The notes beneath the pieces were generated by a model. It was not told the DNA's origin. It saw nothing but the letters and a program-made list of their open reading frames with translations, and did no database searches. Below, piece by piece: positions 1-5,346 of a stretch of DNA of 5,346 bases. Origin of the DNA: Candidatus Sungbacteria bacterium RIFCSPHIGHO2_01_FULL_50_25. GTDB lineage: Bacteria > Patescibacteriota > Minisyncoccia > Sungbacterales > HO2-52-23. The translations under genes were made by a program, and so were the position numbers. The stretch is taken from NCBI GenBank assembly GCA_001822215.1, contig MHQD01000036.1:1-5346 (forward strand), in the 5' to 3' direction. Positions within the stretch are counted from its first letter, which is position 1. Every line of letters starts with the position of its first letter.

Positions 1-1
1 T

Positions 2-640
2 TCCCTGCCAACAGAAAAAATCAAGCTCCCGAAGGAAAAACGCGAGCGCCTGGTCAAATTTTTGCCGCTTGATCAGATTGAAAAACTTCTCGGGACTCCG
101 AACACAAAAACAGAAACTGGGGCGCGGGATCGTGCGATTCTCGAAACGCTTTTTTCAACCGGCCTTCGGGTGGCGGAGCTCGCGGCCCTTGACCGAAAAC
201 AGCTTGCGGGCGCAAAAAATAAAACGGAATTTGAATTGAGCATTATCGGAAAAGGAAGTTATCCGCGGATCGTTTATTTTTCCGAACGCGCGCTTTACTG
301 GATCAAAGAATACCTCCTGCGGCGCACCGATGAGGATGACGCGCTTTTTATCCGTCTGAAGGGGCCGACGAACGCGCCGTTGCGGCTTACCACGCGCGGC
401 ATTGAAGCAATCGTCCAAAAATACACGAAAGCCGCCGGACTTCCGGTTCTCGCGACTCCCCATACGATCCGCCACAGCTTTGCAACCGACTTAATGACGC
501 AAGGAGTGGATATCCGAACAGTCCAGGAATTTTTGGGCCACCGGAATATAGCGACTACGCAGGTCTATACCCACGTTACATCAAAACGTCTTCGGGACAT
601 CCATAAAAAATTCCACGGCGGGAGAAAACTGGAGAATTAG
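2..640 (+). CDS. XerC/XerD-type tyrosine recombinase, C-terminal catalytic part (5' end cut by window)
   Basis: Site-specific DNA strand-exchange enzyme of the tyrosine recombinase (phage integrase) family; relatives resolve chromosome dimers at dif or move mobile DNA. The frame is open to the left edge: 20 further residues (SLPTEKIKLPKEKRERLVKF) precede the TTG at position 62, so that TTG is not the true start, and the N-terminal SAM-like DNA-binding domain lies outside the window. Visible catalytic residues (numbered from base 2): Arg56 in TGLRVAEL, probable Lys84 in GKGSYPR, His154 and Arg157 in HTIRHSF, His180 in FLGHRN, and nucleophile Tyr189 in TTQVYTH. All are present, so the domain looks active. 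The SLPTEKIKLPK linker resembles the interdomain segment of XerC/D. The gene converges on the small minus-strand gene; their stop codons overlap in TTAG. Whether it is the housekeeping Xer or a mobile-element integrase cannot be decided here; no att or dif site was seen. Confidence 0.93.
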   Translation, partial: SLPTEKIKLPKEKRERLVKFLPLDQIEKLLGTPNTKTETGARDRAILETLFSTGLRVAELAALDRKQLAGAKNKTEFELSIIGKGSYPRIVYFSERALYWIKEYLLRRTDEDDALFIRLKGPTNAPLRLTTRGIEAIVQKYTKAAGLPVLATPHTIRHSFATDLMTQGVDIRTVQEFLGHRNIATTQVYTHVTSKRLRDIHKKFHGGRKLEN

Positions 641-981
641 CGCGCGAATCGCCCGAAAAAACCGGAGATCCACAAAAATAATTTCGAGAGGATACCTGCG
701 ATCCATGCGCCGAGTCTTGATACATCAATCCCCGCTTCCTCCTTTGCTTTTATTTTTATCCGATCCCACGTCTCTTCGGTAAACCCCGTTAGAGACGCTG
801 TTTCTAACGGGGTAAATATCTGCGACATTCTGTCCGAAATACCCTCGGGCATACCGCGTGATGCAGAAAGAAATGTTTGTTCGGCGCGTTCGATAACCGC
901 GGGCGCGTTCGTGTCAAAAGAAAAAGCCGAGAGACCTTGAAAGGGAAAAAATATAAGAAAAAGCAGAACAAAAAACGCCAT
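637..981 (-). CDS. Small exported or membrane protein of unknown function
   Basis: I do not recognise this 114-residue protein. It starts with a strongly hydrophobic segment (residues 2 to about 19, MAFFVLLFLIFF...LSA) that looks like a signal peptide or membrane anchor. The middle is polar with no family motif I can name, and the C-terminal part (about 92-111, AWIAGILSKLFLWISGFFGR) is hydrophobic with aromatic residues and could be a second membrane segment. The ATG lies one base after the TAG of the M23 peptidase, so the two genes are probably co-transcribed and translationally coupled; no strong Shine-Dalgarno is seen. Reality is supported by this spacing, the plausible signal peptide and the end-to-end fit with the recombinase stop. 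Oddity: codons for about TPLETASLTG (residues 57-66) coincide with a perfect 11-bp inverted repeat also found upstream of murG, so this part may be a repeat insertion rather than ancestral protein. A role with the peptidase in the envelope is only inference. Confidence 0.72.
   Translation of the reverse strand: MAFFVLLFLIFFPFQGLSAFSFDTNAPAVIERAEQTFLSASRGMPEGISDRMSQIFTPLETASLTGFTEETWDRIKIKAKEEAGIDVSRLGAWIAGILSKLFLWISGFFGRFAR
783..813. repeat. Perfect 11-bp inverted repeat (ACCCCGTTAGA hairpin) inside a coding sequence
   Basis: The left arm ACCCCGTTAGA (783-793) and right arm TCTAACGGGGT (803-813) are exact reverse complements separated by 9 bases. The left side continues as ACCCCGTTAGAGA, identical over 13 bases to 5037-5049; the right side TCTAACGGGGTAAA (803-816) is identical over 14 bases to the minus strand of 5034-5047. 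It lies wholly inside the small exported protein gene and is translated. No T-run follows on either strand, so it does not look like an intrinsic terminator. It is probably a compact member of the same repeat family as the 5037-5139 element. Confidence 0.85.
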
Positions 982-982
982 A

Positions 983-2308
983 CTAGAGATAATCCAAAGG
1001 ATTAATATACGCGTTGAGCGCCGCGATGGGAAATGTCATATACGTCCCACACACCCGGGATTTATAATTTTGGACAGTCACGCCTTGGCTCGCAATAACA
1101 GAAAGGTGGAGATGGGGTCCGGTCGCGTATCCAGAACTTCCCGAATATGCGATCCGGTCGCCGCGCGCAACCCCTTGGCCGGGAGATGCAACGATAGATG
1201 ACAGATGTCCGTATGTCGTCGTCAGATTATTCGGATGGCGGATCATGACCCATTTTCCGTAGGATACCCCTTTGCACGCGGGGTCAGTATCTCCTGTCGC
1301 CTCAACAATCCCCGACGCAACCGCAAGGACCGGAGTCCCCATGCTCGCACGAAAATCCATGCCGTTATGCCCTTTGCCGCGATACGCTCCGGAAAGCGCA
1401 AACTCCGTATTTCCGAAATACTGAGTCACGCAGTTTTTTGCGGCGACACCCGCTTTCCAGCACGATGTAAGCGAGGTATCGGGCAACGGCCCGCCAAAAA
1501 GCCCGGGCTTTTTTGCGGGGAGCGACGAAGGATCAATCGTAACCCGAATCTTCTCTTCAATCGCAAACACTTCTTCCTCGAGAGCTTTGGTACGCGCCTC
1601 TCGGTCATTCACCAAGTTTTGATACCGCTTTTCTTCATCGCGCGTCGCCGACAAAAGATTCGACCGATCGCTCTTCACTCCTTCCTGCGCTTTCTTCTGT
1701 GCGTCAAAATCGGACCGCAGCCCGACGAGTTCCGCTTTCTTGCCCTCTGCCGCCGCTTTCTTGATTTCAAGTTCCTGTTTGAGCGACTTCAATTCCGTAA
1801 GAAAACCAAAAATTCTCGCGTTCGCGACCTCGATCGAATCAAGCTGTGAAAAAAATTCTGAGAGGCGCCAATATTTTACGAATACAAAAAGCGGCGTCTC
1901 GACAGTCCGCTCGCGCAGCGATTCAATGAGCCCCGCGATTCCGGACCGAAGCGTGGAAATAGACTCTTCTTTTTGTGCGATCTCAATAGAAAACGCCGAA
2001 ATCTCTGTACTCGTTCTCTCGATCTTCTTCTGGGTGACCGCAATATCATTGCGAAGTCCCTTGAGAAGCGCTTCGATCCGCGCGAGTTCCGCTTTGAGCG
2101 TTTTTTGGCGCTCCTGCGTTGCGCTGACTTCTTTCCGGAATTTAGCCGCCTCTTCCTCAAGCCGGCGGATTTCGCCGTTTTTCGTCTCTACATCCTTCCT
2201 AAGGTCATCGATTATATCGGCGTACGCCGACAACGACGCGCCAAATAAAAACAGAACCGCACATGCGATTATTGCCGTACTTTCAGCTATGCGCATTTGT
2301 TTCGCCAC
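983..2308 (-). CDS. Exported coiled-coil M23 (LytM-type) peptidoglycan endopeptidase, EnvC-like architecture
   Basis: Predicted zinc metallopeptidase that cuts peptide cross-links in peptidoglycan outside the membrane. Order of parts in 441 residues: N-terminal hydrophobic signal segment (about 7-30, possible cleavage after SAYA at 27-30); long charged coiled coil (about 31-130 and 165-256) with a less helical break around 137-160; Pro/Gly linker (about 257-280); C-terminal M23 domain (about 290-441). The zinc/catalytic set is complete: His314 and Asp318 (GHNGMD), His368 (YGH), His399 and His401 (GPHLHLS). This layout is like EnvC and other division hydrolases, but unlike EnvC, whose LytM domain is degenerate, this one should be catalytic. 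Four cysteines (283, 293, 345, 420) in or next to the exported domain could form disulfides. The start is uncertain: GTG at 2306-2308 or ATG at 2294-2296 (437 residues); neither has a clear Shine-Dalgarno. It lies 48 bases after gltX and one base before the small membrane gene. Confidence 0.92.
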   Translation of the reverse strand: MAKQMRIAESTAIIACAVLFLFGASLSAYADIIDDLRKDVETKNGEIRRLEEEAAKFRKEVSATQERQKTLKAELARIEALLKGLRNDIAVTQKKIERTSTEISAFSIEIAQKEESISTLRSGIAGLIESLRERTVETPLFVFVKYWRLSEFFSQLDSIEVANARIFGFLTELKSLKQELEIKKAAAEGKKAELVGLRSDFDAQKKAQEGVKSDRSNLLSATRDEEKRYQNLVNDREARTKALEEEVFAIEEKIRVTIDPSSLPAKKPGLFGGPLPDTSLTSCWKAGVAAKNCVTQYFGNTEFALSGAYRGKGHNGMDFRASMGTPVLAVASGIVEATGDTDPACKGVSYGKWVMIRHPNNLTTTYGHLSSIVASPGQGVARGDRIAYSGSSGYATGPHLHLSVIASQGVTVQNYKSRVCGTYMTFPIAALNAYINPLDYL

Positions 2309-2314
2309 AAAAAA

Positions 2315-2347
2315 ATCGTATCACAATCCCGTAGCGATTTCTATCAA
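2315..2347 (-). promoter_or_regulatory. Weak promoter-like sequence before the M23 peptidase gene
   Basis: In the 48-base gltX to peptidase gap, the minus strand shows TTGATA (2342-2347) and an extended -10-like TGATACGAT (2315-2323), with TACGAT as the hexamer. The spacer is 21 bases, longer than the usual 16-18, so the -35 match may be chance. The -10-like box ends only 6 bases before the GTG, so transcription would begin near that codon; this would favour the ATG at 2294-2296 or a leaderless message. Very tentative. Confidence 0.22.
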
Positions 2348-2356
2348 CGATCAGCG

Positions 2357-3808
2357 TCACGCAAGGAGTCCCTTTGCGGCGGCGATCCGTTTCAACGCAA
2401 CTTCTTTTGGCAAAATTGAAAGAATTTCAAACGGCCCCGGGGATGCTTTTTTCCCGGTAAGCGCAACCCGAAGCGGCCATAAAATACTCCCCTTATCCCC
2501 TGTTCCAATCATCTCAAAAAACGCCTTTTCAACTGCTTCTTTTGAAACAGGAAATTCAATATTGAAAATTAAATCATATGATTTGTCAAGAGATTGAGAA
2601 AGCTCATCAGTACGCATCGATTTCCACTGGAGCAATTCTTTTTCGTATACGGGTTCGCGAAAAAAGAAATCGGCCCGATCCCCTATCTCGGAGAGTTTTT
2701 TGAGGCGCGGCTGTTCCAATGCGATAATCTTTTTTATGTCACCGATTTTTAATTTTGAATTTTTAATTTTGAACTTGAAAAAATCTTCGATGTACGGAAT
2801 GCAAAGCCTTGCGAGCTCCACCAGAGATTTTTTCCTGATGTATTCCCCGTTCATCCAATCAAGTTTCGCAACATCGAATATCGCCCCTGACTTCTGAACT
2901 CGCTCAAGAGAAAATTCCTTGATAATCTCTTCTTTTGTCATGATCTCCCGATCGCCGCCGGGGCTCCATCCAAGAAGCGCGATAAAATTAAAAAGCGCAT
3001 CGGAAAGATATCCTTCTTTCCTGTATTCATCGATTGACGTCGCGCCGTGGCGCTTCGAGAGTTTCGAACGGTCTGATCCCAAAATGAGCGGAAGATGCGC
3101 GTACTGAGGCCGCAGAAACCCAAGCGCTTCTATAATGAGAATCTGTTTGGGCGTGTTCGGAATATGGTCTTCCCCGCGGATCACATGCGTAATCTGCATT
3201 TCATAATCATCCACGACGACCGCAAAATTATACAAAGGCGCCGTGAGTCCTTTTGCGAGCGAAAAATCGCCCAAAAGATCTGACTCAAACGAAATTTCTC
3301 CGCGAACCAGGTCAGTGAACGTAATTATTTTTCCAAGCGGGGTTTTAAAACGGATGATCGCAGCCCCTTTTGTCTCGAGGAGCATCTCGGCCTCCGCCCG
3401 CTCCATTGAACGATATTCACATGCGTGAATCGGAGGCCGCTTTGCCGCCATAAGCTCTTTTCGTTCGCGCTCAAGATTTTCTTCCGAGTGAAAGCAGTAA
3501 AACGCATTTCCCTGCGAAAGCAGAAGTTCGAGATATTTTGAGTATGTTCCGATCCGCTCGGTCTGCCGATACGGAGCAAAAGGGCCGCCCTCGAGCGGTC
3601 CCTCGTCAGCGATGATTCCAAGCCACGAAAACCCTTGAAAAATTTCTTTTTCGAACTTTTTGTCGGAACGCTCAATATCCGTATCTTCAATCCTCAGCGC
3701 AAACGATCCTCCCTGGGACTTCGCAAAAAGATAATTGAAAAGCGCGGCGCGAAGCGTGCCGACATGGAGCGATCCGGTAGGGCTTGGGGCGATTCGCGTT
3801 CTTACCAT
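2357..3808 (-). CDS. gltX: Glutamyl-tRNA synthetase
   Basis: Charges tRNA(Glu) with glutamate using ATP, in the cytoplasm. A class I synthetase of 483 residues, close to the usual bacterial length. Signatures: RIAPSPTG (5-12) followed by the HIGH-box variant HVGT (15-18); IEDTD (40-44); RGEDHIPNTPKQ (211-222); KMSKS-box variant KLSKR (249-253) in SKLSKRHG; and LLGWSPGG (278-285). The C-terminal anticodon-binding region runs from about 330 to 483. The start ATG gives the expected N-terminus, 16 bases after the murG stop, so it is probably in one operon with murG; no Shine-Dalgarno is seen. Oddity: residues 344-355 (FKFKIKNSKLKI) are encoded largely by a perfect tandem AT-rich 14-bp repeat and look like an in-frame insertion in the helical C-terminal domain. 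Whether it is strictly Glu-specific or also charges tRNA(Gln) (with later amidation by GatCAB) cannot be read from this window. Confidence 0.97.
   Translation of the reverse strand: MVRTRIAPSPTGSLHVGTLRAALFNYLFAKSQGGSFALRIEDTDIERSDKKFEKEIFQGFSWLGIIADEGPLEGGPFAPYRQTERIGTYSKYLELLLSQGNAFYCFHSEENLERERKELMAAKRPPIHACEYRSMERAEAEMLLETKGAAIIRFKTPLGKIITFTDLVRGEISFESDLLGDFSLAKGLTAPLYNFAVVVDDYEMQITHVIRGEDHIPNTPKQILIIEALGFLRPQYAHLPLILGSDRSKLSKRHGATSIDEYRKEGYLSDALFNFIALLGWSPGGDREIMTKEEIIKEFSLERVQKSGAIFDVAKLDWMNGEYIRKKSLVELARLCIPYIEDFFKFKIKNSKLKIGDIKKIIALEQPRLKKLSEIGDRADFFFREPVYEKELLQWKSMRTDELSQSLDKSYDLIFNIEFPVSKEAVEKAFFEMIGTGDKGSILWPLRVALTGKKASPGPFEILSILPKEVALKRIAAAKGLLA
2746..2773. repeat. Perfect tandem repeat, two 14-bp units, inside gltX
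   Basis: TTTTTAATTTTGAA at 2746-2759 is repeated exactly at 2760-2773, in a much more AT-rich patch than the surrounding gltX. On the minus strand it encodes most of FKFKIKNSKLKI (residues 344-355). Two units make 28 bases, not a multiple of three, so the in-frame state depends on flanking bases. The composition resembles the AT-rich intergenic stretch before murG (shared word TTTTGAATT). Confidence 0.9.
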
Positions 3809-3824
3809 ACGAAGGAAATCTACT

Positions 3825-4946
3825 CTAGTGAATACCGAGTTTCAAGAGCTCGCGCGCGATCACCTCGCCCGCATCGATTTTCGCAAACCGCTGTGCCGCA
3901 AATGACATCTTTTTAAGATCCTCGGGGTTTGAAATGATTTTTTTAATCTCCGCAAGCAAAAGGTGAGGAGTGATATTTTCTTCTTCAATGACGTGCGCCG
4001 CCCCTTGCGCGGCATATTCATACGCATTTTTCGTCTGATGATCCTGCATAGCCGCGCGAAGCGGAATCAAAATCGCGGGCTTCCCCCAAAGCGCAATTTC
4101 ATAGATCGCCGTCCCGCCTGCTCGGGAAACGATAAGATCGGAGGCCGCGTAAAACATGCGGGTCTGATCCTCATCGAGAAATCCGAACGGATGATATCGG
4201 ACGCTTTCAGGACTGCCGCTGAAGATAATACCGGCCTCTTTCTTGACCGAATCACAATGCCTCTCCCCCGTCTGGTGGAGTATTTCGTAGGACGCCGTAA
4301 GTTCGCGAAGCGCATTCAGCACAACGGAATTTATTTTCTCCGCGCCTTGGGAGCCCCCAATAAACCCGATCGCGGGAAGATCTGAAAATACGTTCAGGTC
4401 GGCGCGCGCGTCTTCTTTCCGCCCGCCTAAAATGTTTTTCCGGATCGGGATACCGATGATCGCGGTCTTTCCTTTCGGAAAATACTCAGAAGCAGATTCA
4501 AATGCGACCGCGATGCGCTGGGCATGGCGCGCCGCAAACCGAGAAACCTTCCCCGGAACCGCGTCAGATTCATGCACGAATATCGGAATACGGAAAAGAA
4601 CTGCCGCAATCACCGCAGGAAGAGAACCGTATCCTCCCTTCACGAATACGACGTCGGGAACAATGAGAAAAAAATTCCACAATGCCTCCCATACGCCGAA
4701 CGCAAGACGGAACATATCAAGAAAATTCAAAATGGAAAAATAATTTCTCCACTTGCCGCTTGAAATCTTGACCGGGATTACCCCTTCCCGCTCCATTAAG
4801 TCATAGCCAAATTCATCCGGGCTCATGTAGAAAAGCTCGAAATCGGAAAACCGCTCCTCCTCGGCGGCGCGCCTGATCTCCCTCACGAGCGCAAGAATCG
4901 GGAAAAAATGTCCGCCGGTTCCGCCTCCTGCAAAAAGGATTCTCAT
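3825..4946 (-). CDS. murG: UDP-GlcNAc:undecaprenyl-PP-MurNAc-pentapeptide GlcNAc transferase
   Basis: Adds GlcNAc from UDP-GlcNAc to lipid I, giving lipid II, the peptidoglycan precursor; works at the inner face of the cytoplasmic membrane. A GT-B fold glycosyltransferase of 373 residues, normal for the family. N-terminal (lipid I) domain: GGGTGGHFFP (7-16) and KGGYGS (103-108), then HESDAVPGKVSR (125-136). C-terminal (UDP-GlcNAc) domain: GGSQGA (197-202), SRAGGTAIYE (274-283) with Glu283 in the sugar-nucleotide-binding position, and QDHQTKNA (301-308). The hydrophobic stretch at about 73-120 includes the expected membrane-associating patch. The ATG at 4944-4946 gives the usual MRILFAGGGTGGH beginning. 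It follows ftsW, as in many division and cell wall (dcw) clusters, but gltX rather than murC comes next. The upstream repeat region ends only a few bases before the ATG, and there is no Shine-Dalgarno. Confidence 0.97.
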   Translation of the reverse strand: MRILFAGGGTGGHFFPILALVREIRRAAEEERFSDFELFYMSPDEFGYDLMEREGVIPVKISSGKWRNYFSILNFLDMFRLAFGVWEALWNFFLIVPDVVFVKGGYGSLPAVIAAVLFRIPIFVHESDAVPGKVSRFAARHAQRIAVAFESASEYFPKGKTAIIGIPIRKNILGGRKEDARADLNVFSDLPAIGFIGGSQGAEKINSVVLNALRELTASYEILHQTGERHCDSVKKEAGIIFSGSPESVRYHPFGFLDEDQTRMFYAASDLIVSRAGGTAIYEIALWGKPAILIPLRAAMQDHQTKNAYEYAAQGAAHVIEEENITPHLLLAEIKKIISNPEDLKKMSFAAQRFAKIDAGEVIARELLKLGIH

Positions 4947-4950
4947 ACGA

Positions 4951-5033
4951 AAATTCTAATTTCTAAATCCCAGCGACCAAAATTCGAAATTTCAAACACT
5001 TTTTGAATTCTGAACATTTGATATTCGATATTG
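4951..5033. repeat. AT-rich degenerate repeat tract before murG
   Basis: This stretch is built of related words: AATTCTAATTTCTAAATC, AAATTCGAAATTTCAAAC, TTTTTGAATTCTGAAC and GATATTCGATATT (GATATT twice, at 5020-5025 and 5027-5032). It is far more AT-rich than the genes on either side. From memory, such TTTAGAAATTAGAATTT and GTTTGAAATTTCGAATTT strings recur in intergenic DNA of uncultured bacteria, including CPR genomes; this was not checked. Because it ends 4 bases before the murG ATG, it forms the immediate 5' leader of murG if transcription comes from upstream. Confidence 0.6.
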
Positions 5034-5036
5034 TTT

Positions 5037-5139
5037 ACCCCGTTAGAGAAAAACACAGAAACCATTAAACAGTAAAAATCATTATCTAGACAACAACCGT
5101 CTTGAATTTTTCGACTTTTGCGTTTTTCTCTAACAGGGT
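5037..5139. repeat. 103-base element bounded by 18-bp inverted repeats (MITE-like or structured RNA)
   Basis: The left end ACCCCGTTAGAGAAAAAC (5037-5054) and right end GTTTTTCTCTAACAGGGT (5122-5139) are reverse complements over 18 bases with one mismatch (5041 against 5135). On minus-strand RNA, the strand of ftsW and murG, this mismatch becomes a G-U pair, so the stem would be fully paired. The 67-base interior is AT-rich and has no ORF or obvious strong secondary structure. The core ACCCCGTTAGAGA is shared exactly with the hairpin at 783-813. No target-site duplication is evident at the borders and no T-run follows, so both a miniature transposable element and an RNA structure remain possible. 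Confidence 0.75.
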
Positions 5140-5172
5140 GAAGAATCTAGTGCTTCGGATCTAAAATTTTAT

Positions 5173-5346
5173 TCATGCGTGTTTCGATATATTCAGGAGT
5201 ATGCCCGCGCTTACTAATGTTACCACAAGAGATGTTCCTCCGTAACTCACAAACGGCAGCGGCACGCCGGTGAGCGGCAAAAGCCCGGAAATTGCGGCCA
5301 TATTGATAAACGCCTGAATAAAAATCCCGACCGTAATGCCCGAGGC
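5173..5346 (-). CDS. ftsW: FtsW, C-terminal 57 residues (5' end cut by window)
   Basis: SEDS-family membrane glycosyltransferase that polymerises lipid II at the division septum together with a class b penicillin-binding protein. Only the end of the gene is present: the minus-strand frame from 5346 gives ASGITVGIFIQAFINMAAIS, then GLLPLTGVPLPFVSYGG, and ends in TSLVVTLVSAGILLNISKHA followed by TGA at 5173-5175. The conserved PLTGVPLPFVSYGGTS segment between two transmembrane helices is diagnostic of the SEDS family, and the short tail ending after LLNIS is normal. RodA shares this motif; ftsW is preferred because murG follows directly, as in dcw clusters. It is shorter than the lengths listed by simple ORF callers because it runs off the window edge. 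Confidence 0.9.
   Translation of the reverse strand, partial: ASGITVGIFIQAFINMAAISGLLPLTGVPLPFVSYGGTSLVVTLVSAGILLNISKHA

Larger units (their letters stand above)
4947..5172. other. ftsW-murG intergenic region, repeat-filled
   Basis: This is the only intergenic region longer than 50 bases in the window. In minus-strand order it holds about 33 bases after the ftsW stop, including AATAAAATTTTAGATC, then the 103-base inverted-repeat element, then the AT-rich repeat tract. I see no convincing terminator or consensus promoter; a GATAAT hexamer (minus strand, about 5082-5087) is a possible -10 box but lacks a good -35 partner. No tRNA or recognised RNA family is apparent. Confidence 0.7.

Noticed and set aside
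62..64. TTG start for the recombinase
   Set aside because: The frame stays open upstream to the window edge with XerC/D-like linker sequence, and the N-terminal DNA-binding domain is otherwise missing.
155..475. 106-codon minus-strand open frame under the recombinase
   Set aside because: Antisense to the catalytic motifs of the recombinase; no family features.
783..813. Intrinsic terminator
   Set aside because: The stem is perfect, but no T-run follows on either strand and it lies inside a plausible gene.
1205..1849. 214-codon plus-strand open frame
   Set aside because: Antisense to the well-supported M23 peptidase; Arg-rich and without domain features.
2553..2586. Second AT-rich insert in gltX (around DLIFNIEFPVSK)
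   Set aside because: AT-rich, but no internal repeat unit is present and the peptide could be native sequence; not strong enough to call.
1740..2597. 285-codon plus-strand open frame
   Set aside because: It lies antisense over the M23 gene coiled coil and runs into the gltX 3' end; the translation is Ser/Arg-rich low-complexity sequence with no motif, as expected from the opposite strand of a Glu/Lys/Arg-rich coiled coil.
3963..4385. 140-codon plus-strand open frame
   Set aside because: Antisense to conserved murG motifs, with a biased Arg/Phe/Ile composition typical of a shadow frame.
5037..5139. CRISPR repeat or phage attachment site
   Set aside because: Only one inverted pair, with no regularly spaced direct repeats, no spacers, and no match to the recombinase flanks that would suggest an att core.

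Overview
The window looks like ordinary chromosome from a Candidate Phyla Radiation (Patescibacteria) bacterium, probably Parcubacteria-like. This is inferred from three things: the style of the MurG and M23 peptidase sequences (for example the DHQTKNAYEYA stretch of MurG and the CVTQYFG...GHNGMDFRA stretch of the peptidase), the lack of clear Shine-Dalgarno sequences before every visible start, and AT-rich dispersed-type repeats in an intergenic region and inside genes. Phylum assignment was not tested by any search.

Layout: on the plus strand, positions 2-640 hold the C-terminal catalytic part of a XerC/XerD-type tyrosine recombinase, cut by the left edge. Everything else is on the minus strand and reads from right to left: the last 57 residues of FtsW (5346-5173, cut by the right edge), a 226-base intergenic region full of repeats (4947-5172), murG (4946-3825), gltX (3808-2357), an exported M23/LytM peptidoglycan hydrolase with a long coiled coil (2308-983), and a small unrecognised exported or membrane protein (981-637). 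The small gene and the recombinase converge and share their last bases. Apart from 4947-5172 there is almost no non-coding DNA.

Functionally, the minus-strand genes are mostly envelope genes. MurG makes lipid II, FtsW polymerises it at the division septum, and the M23 protein would cut cross-linked peptidoglycan outside the membrane. gltX, for glutamyl-tRNA charging, sits within this series at a 16-base distance from murG. The 1-base spacing between the peptidase and the small membrane protein suggests coupled translation and possibly a shared role.

The most unusual signal is a repeat motif with core ACCCCGTTAGAGA. It occurs as an 18-bp inverted repeat bounding a 103-base element between ftsW and murG, and again as a tight 11-bp hairpin inside the coding sequence of the small exported protein, about 4.2 kb away. 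Separately, gltX carries a perfect tandem 14-bp AT-rich repeat translated as a Lys/Ile/Phe-rich insert. Together these suggest that short dispersed repeats have entered both intergenic and coding DNA here. I found no RNA genes, CRISPR array, complete insertion sequence or convincing intrinsic terminator.
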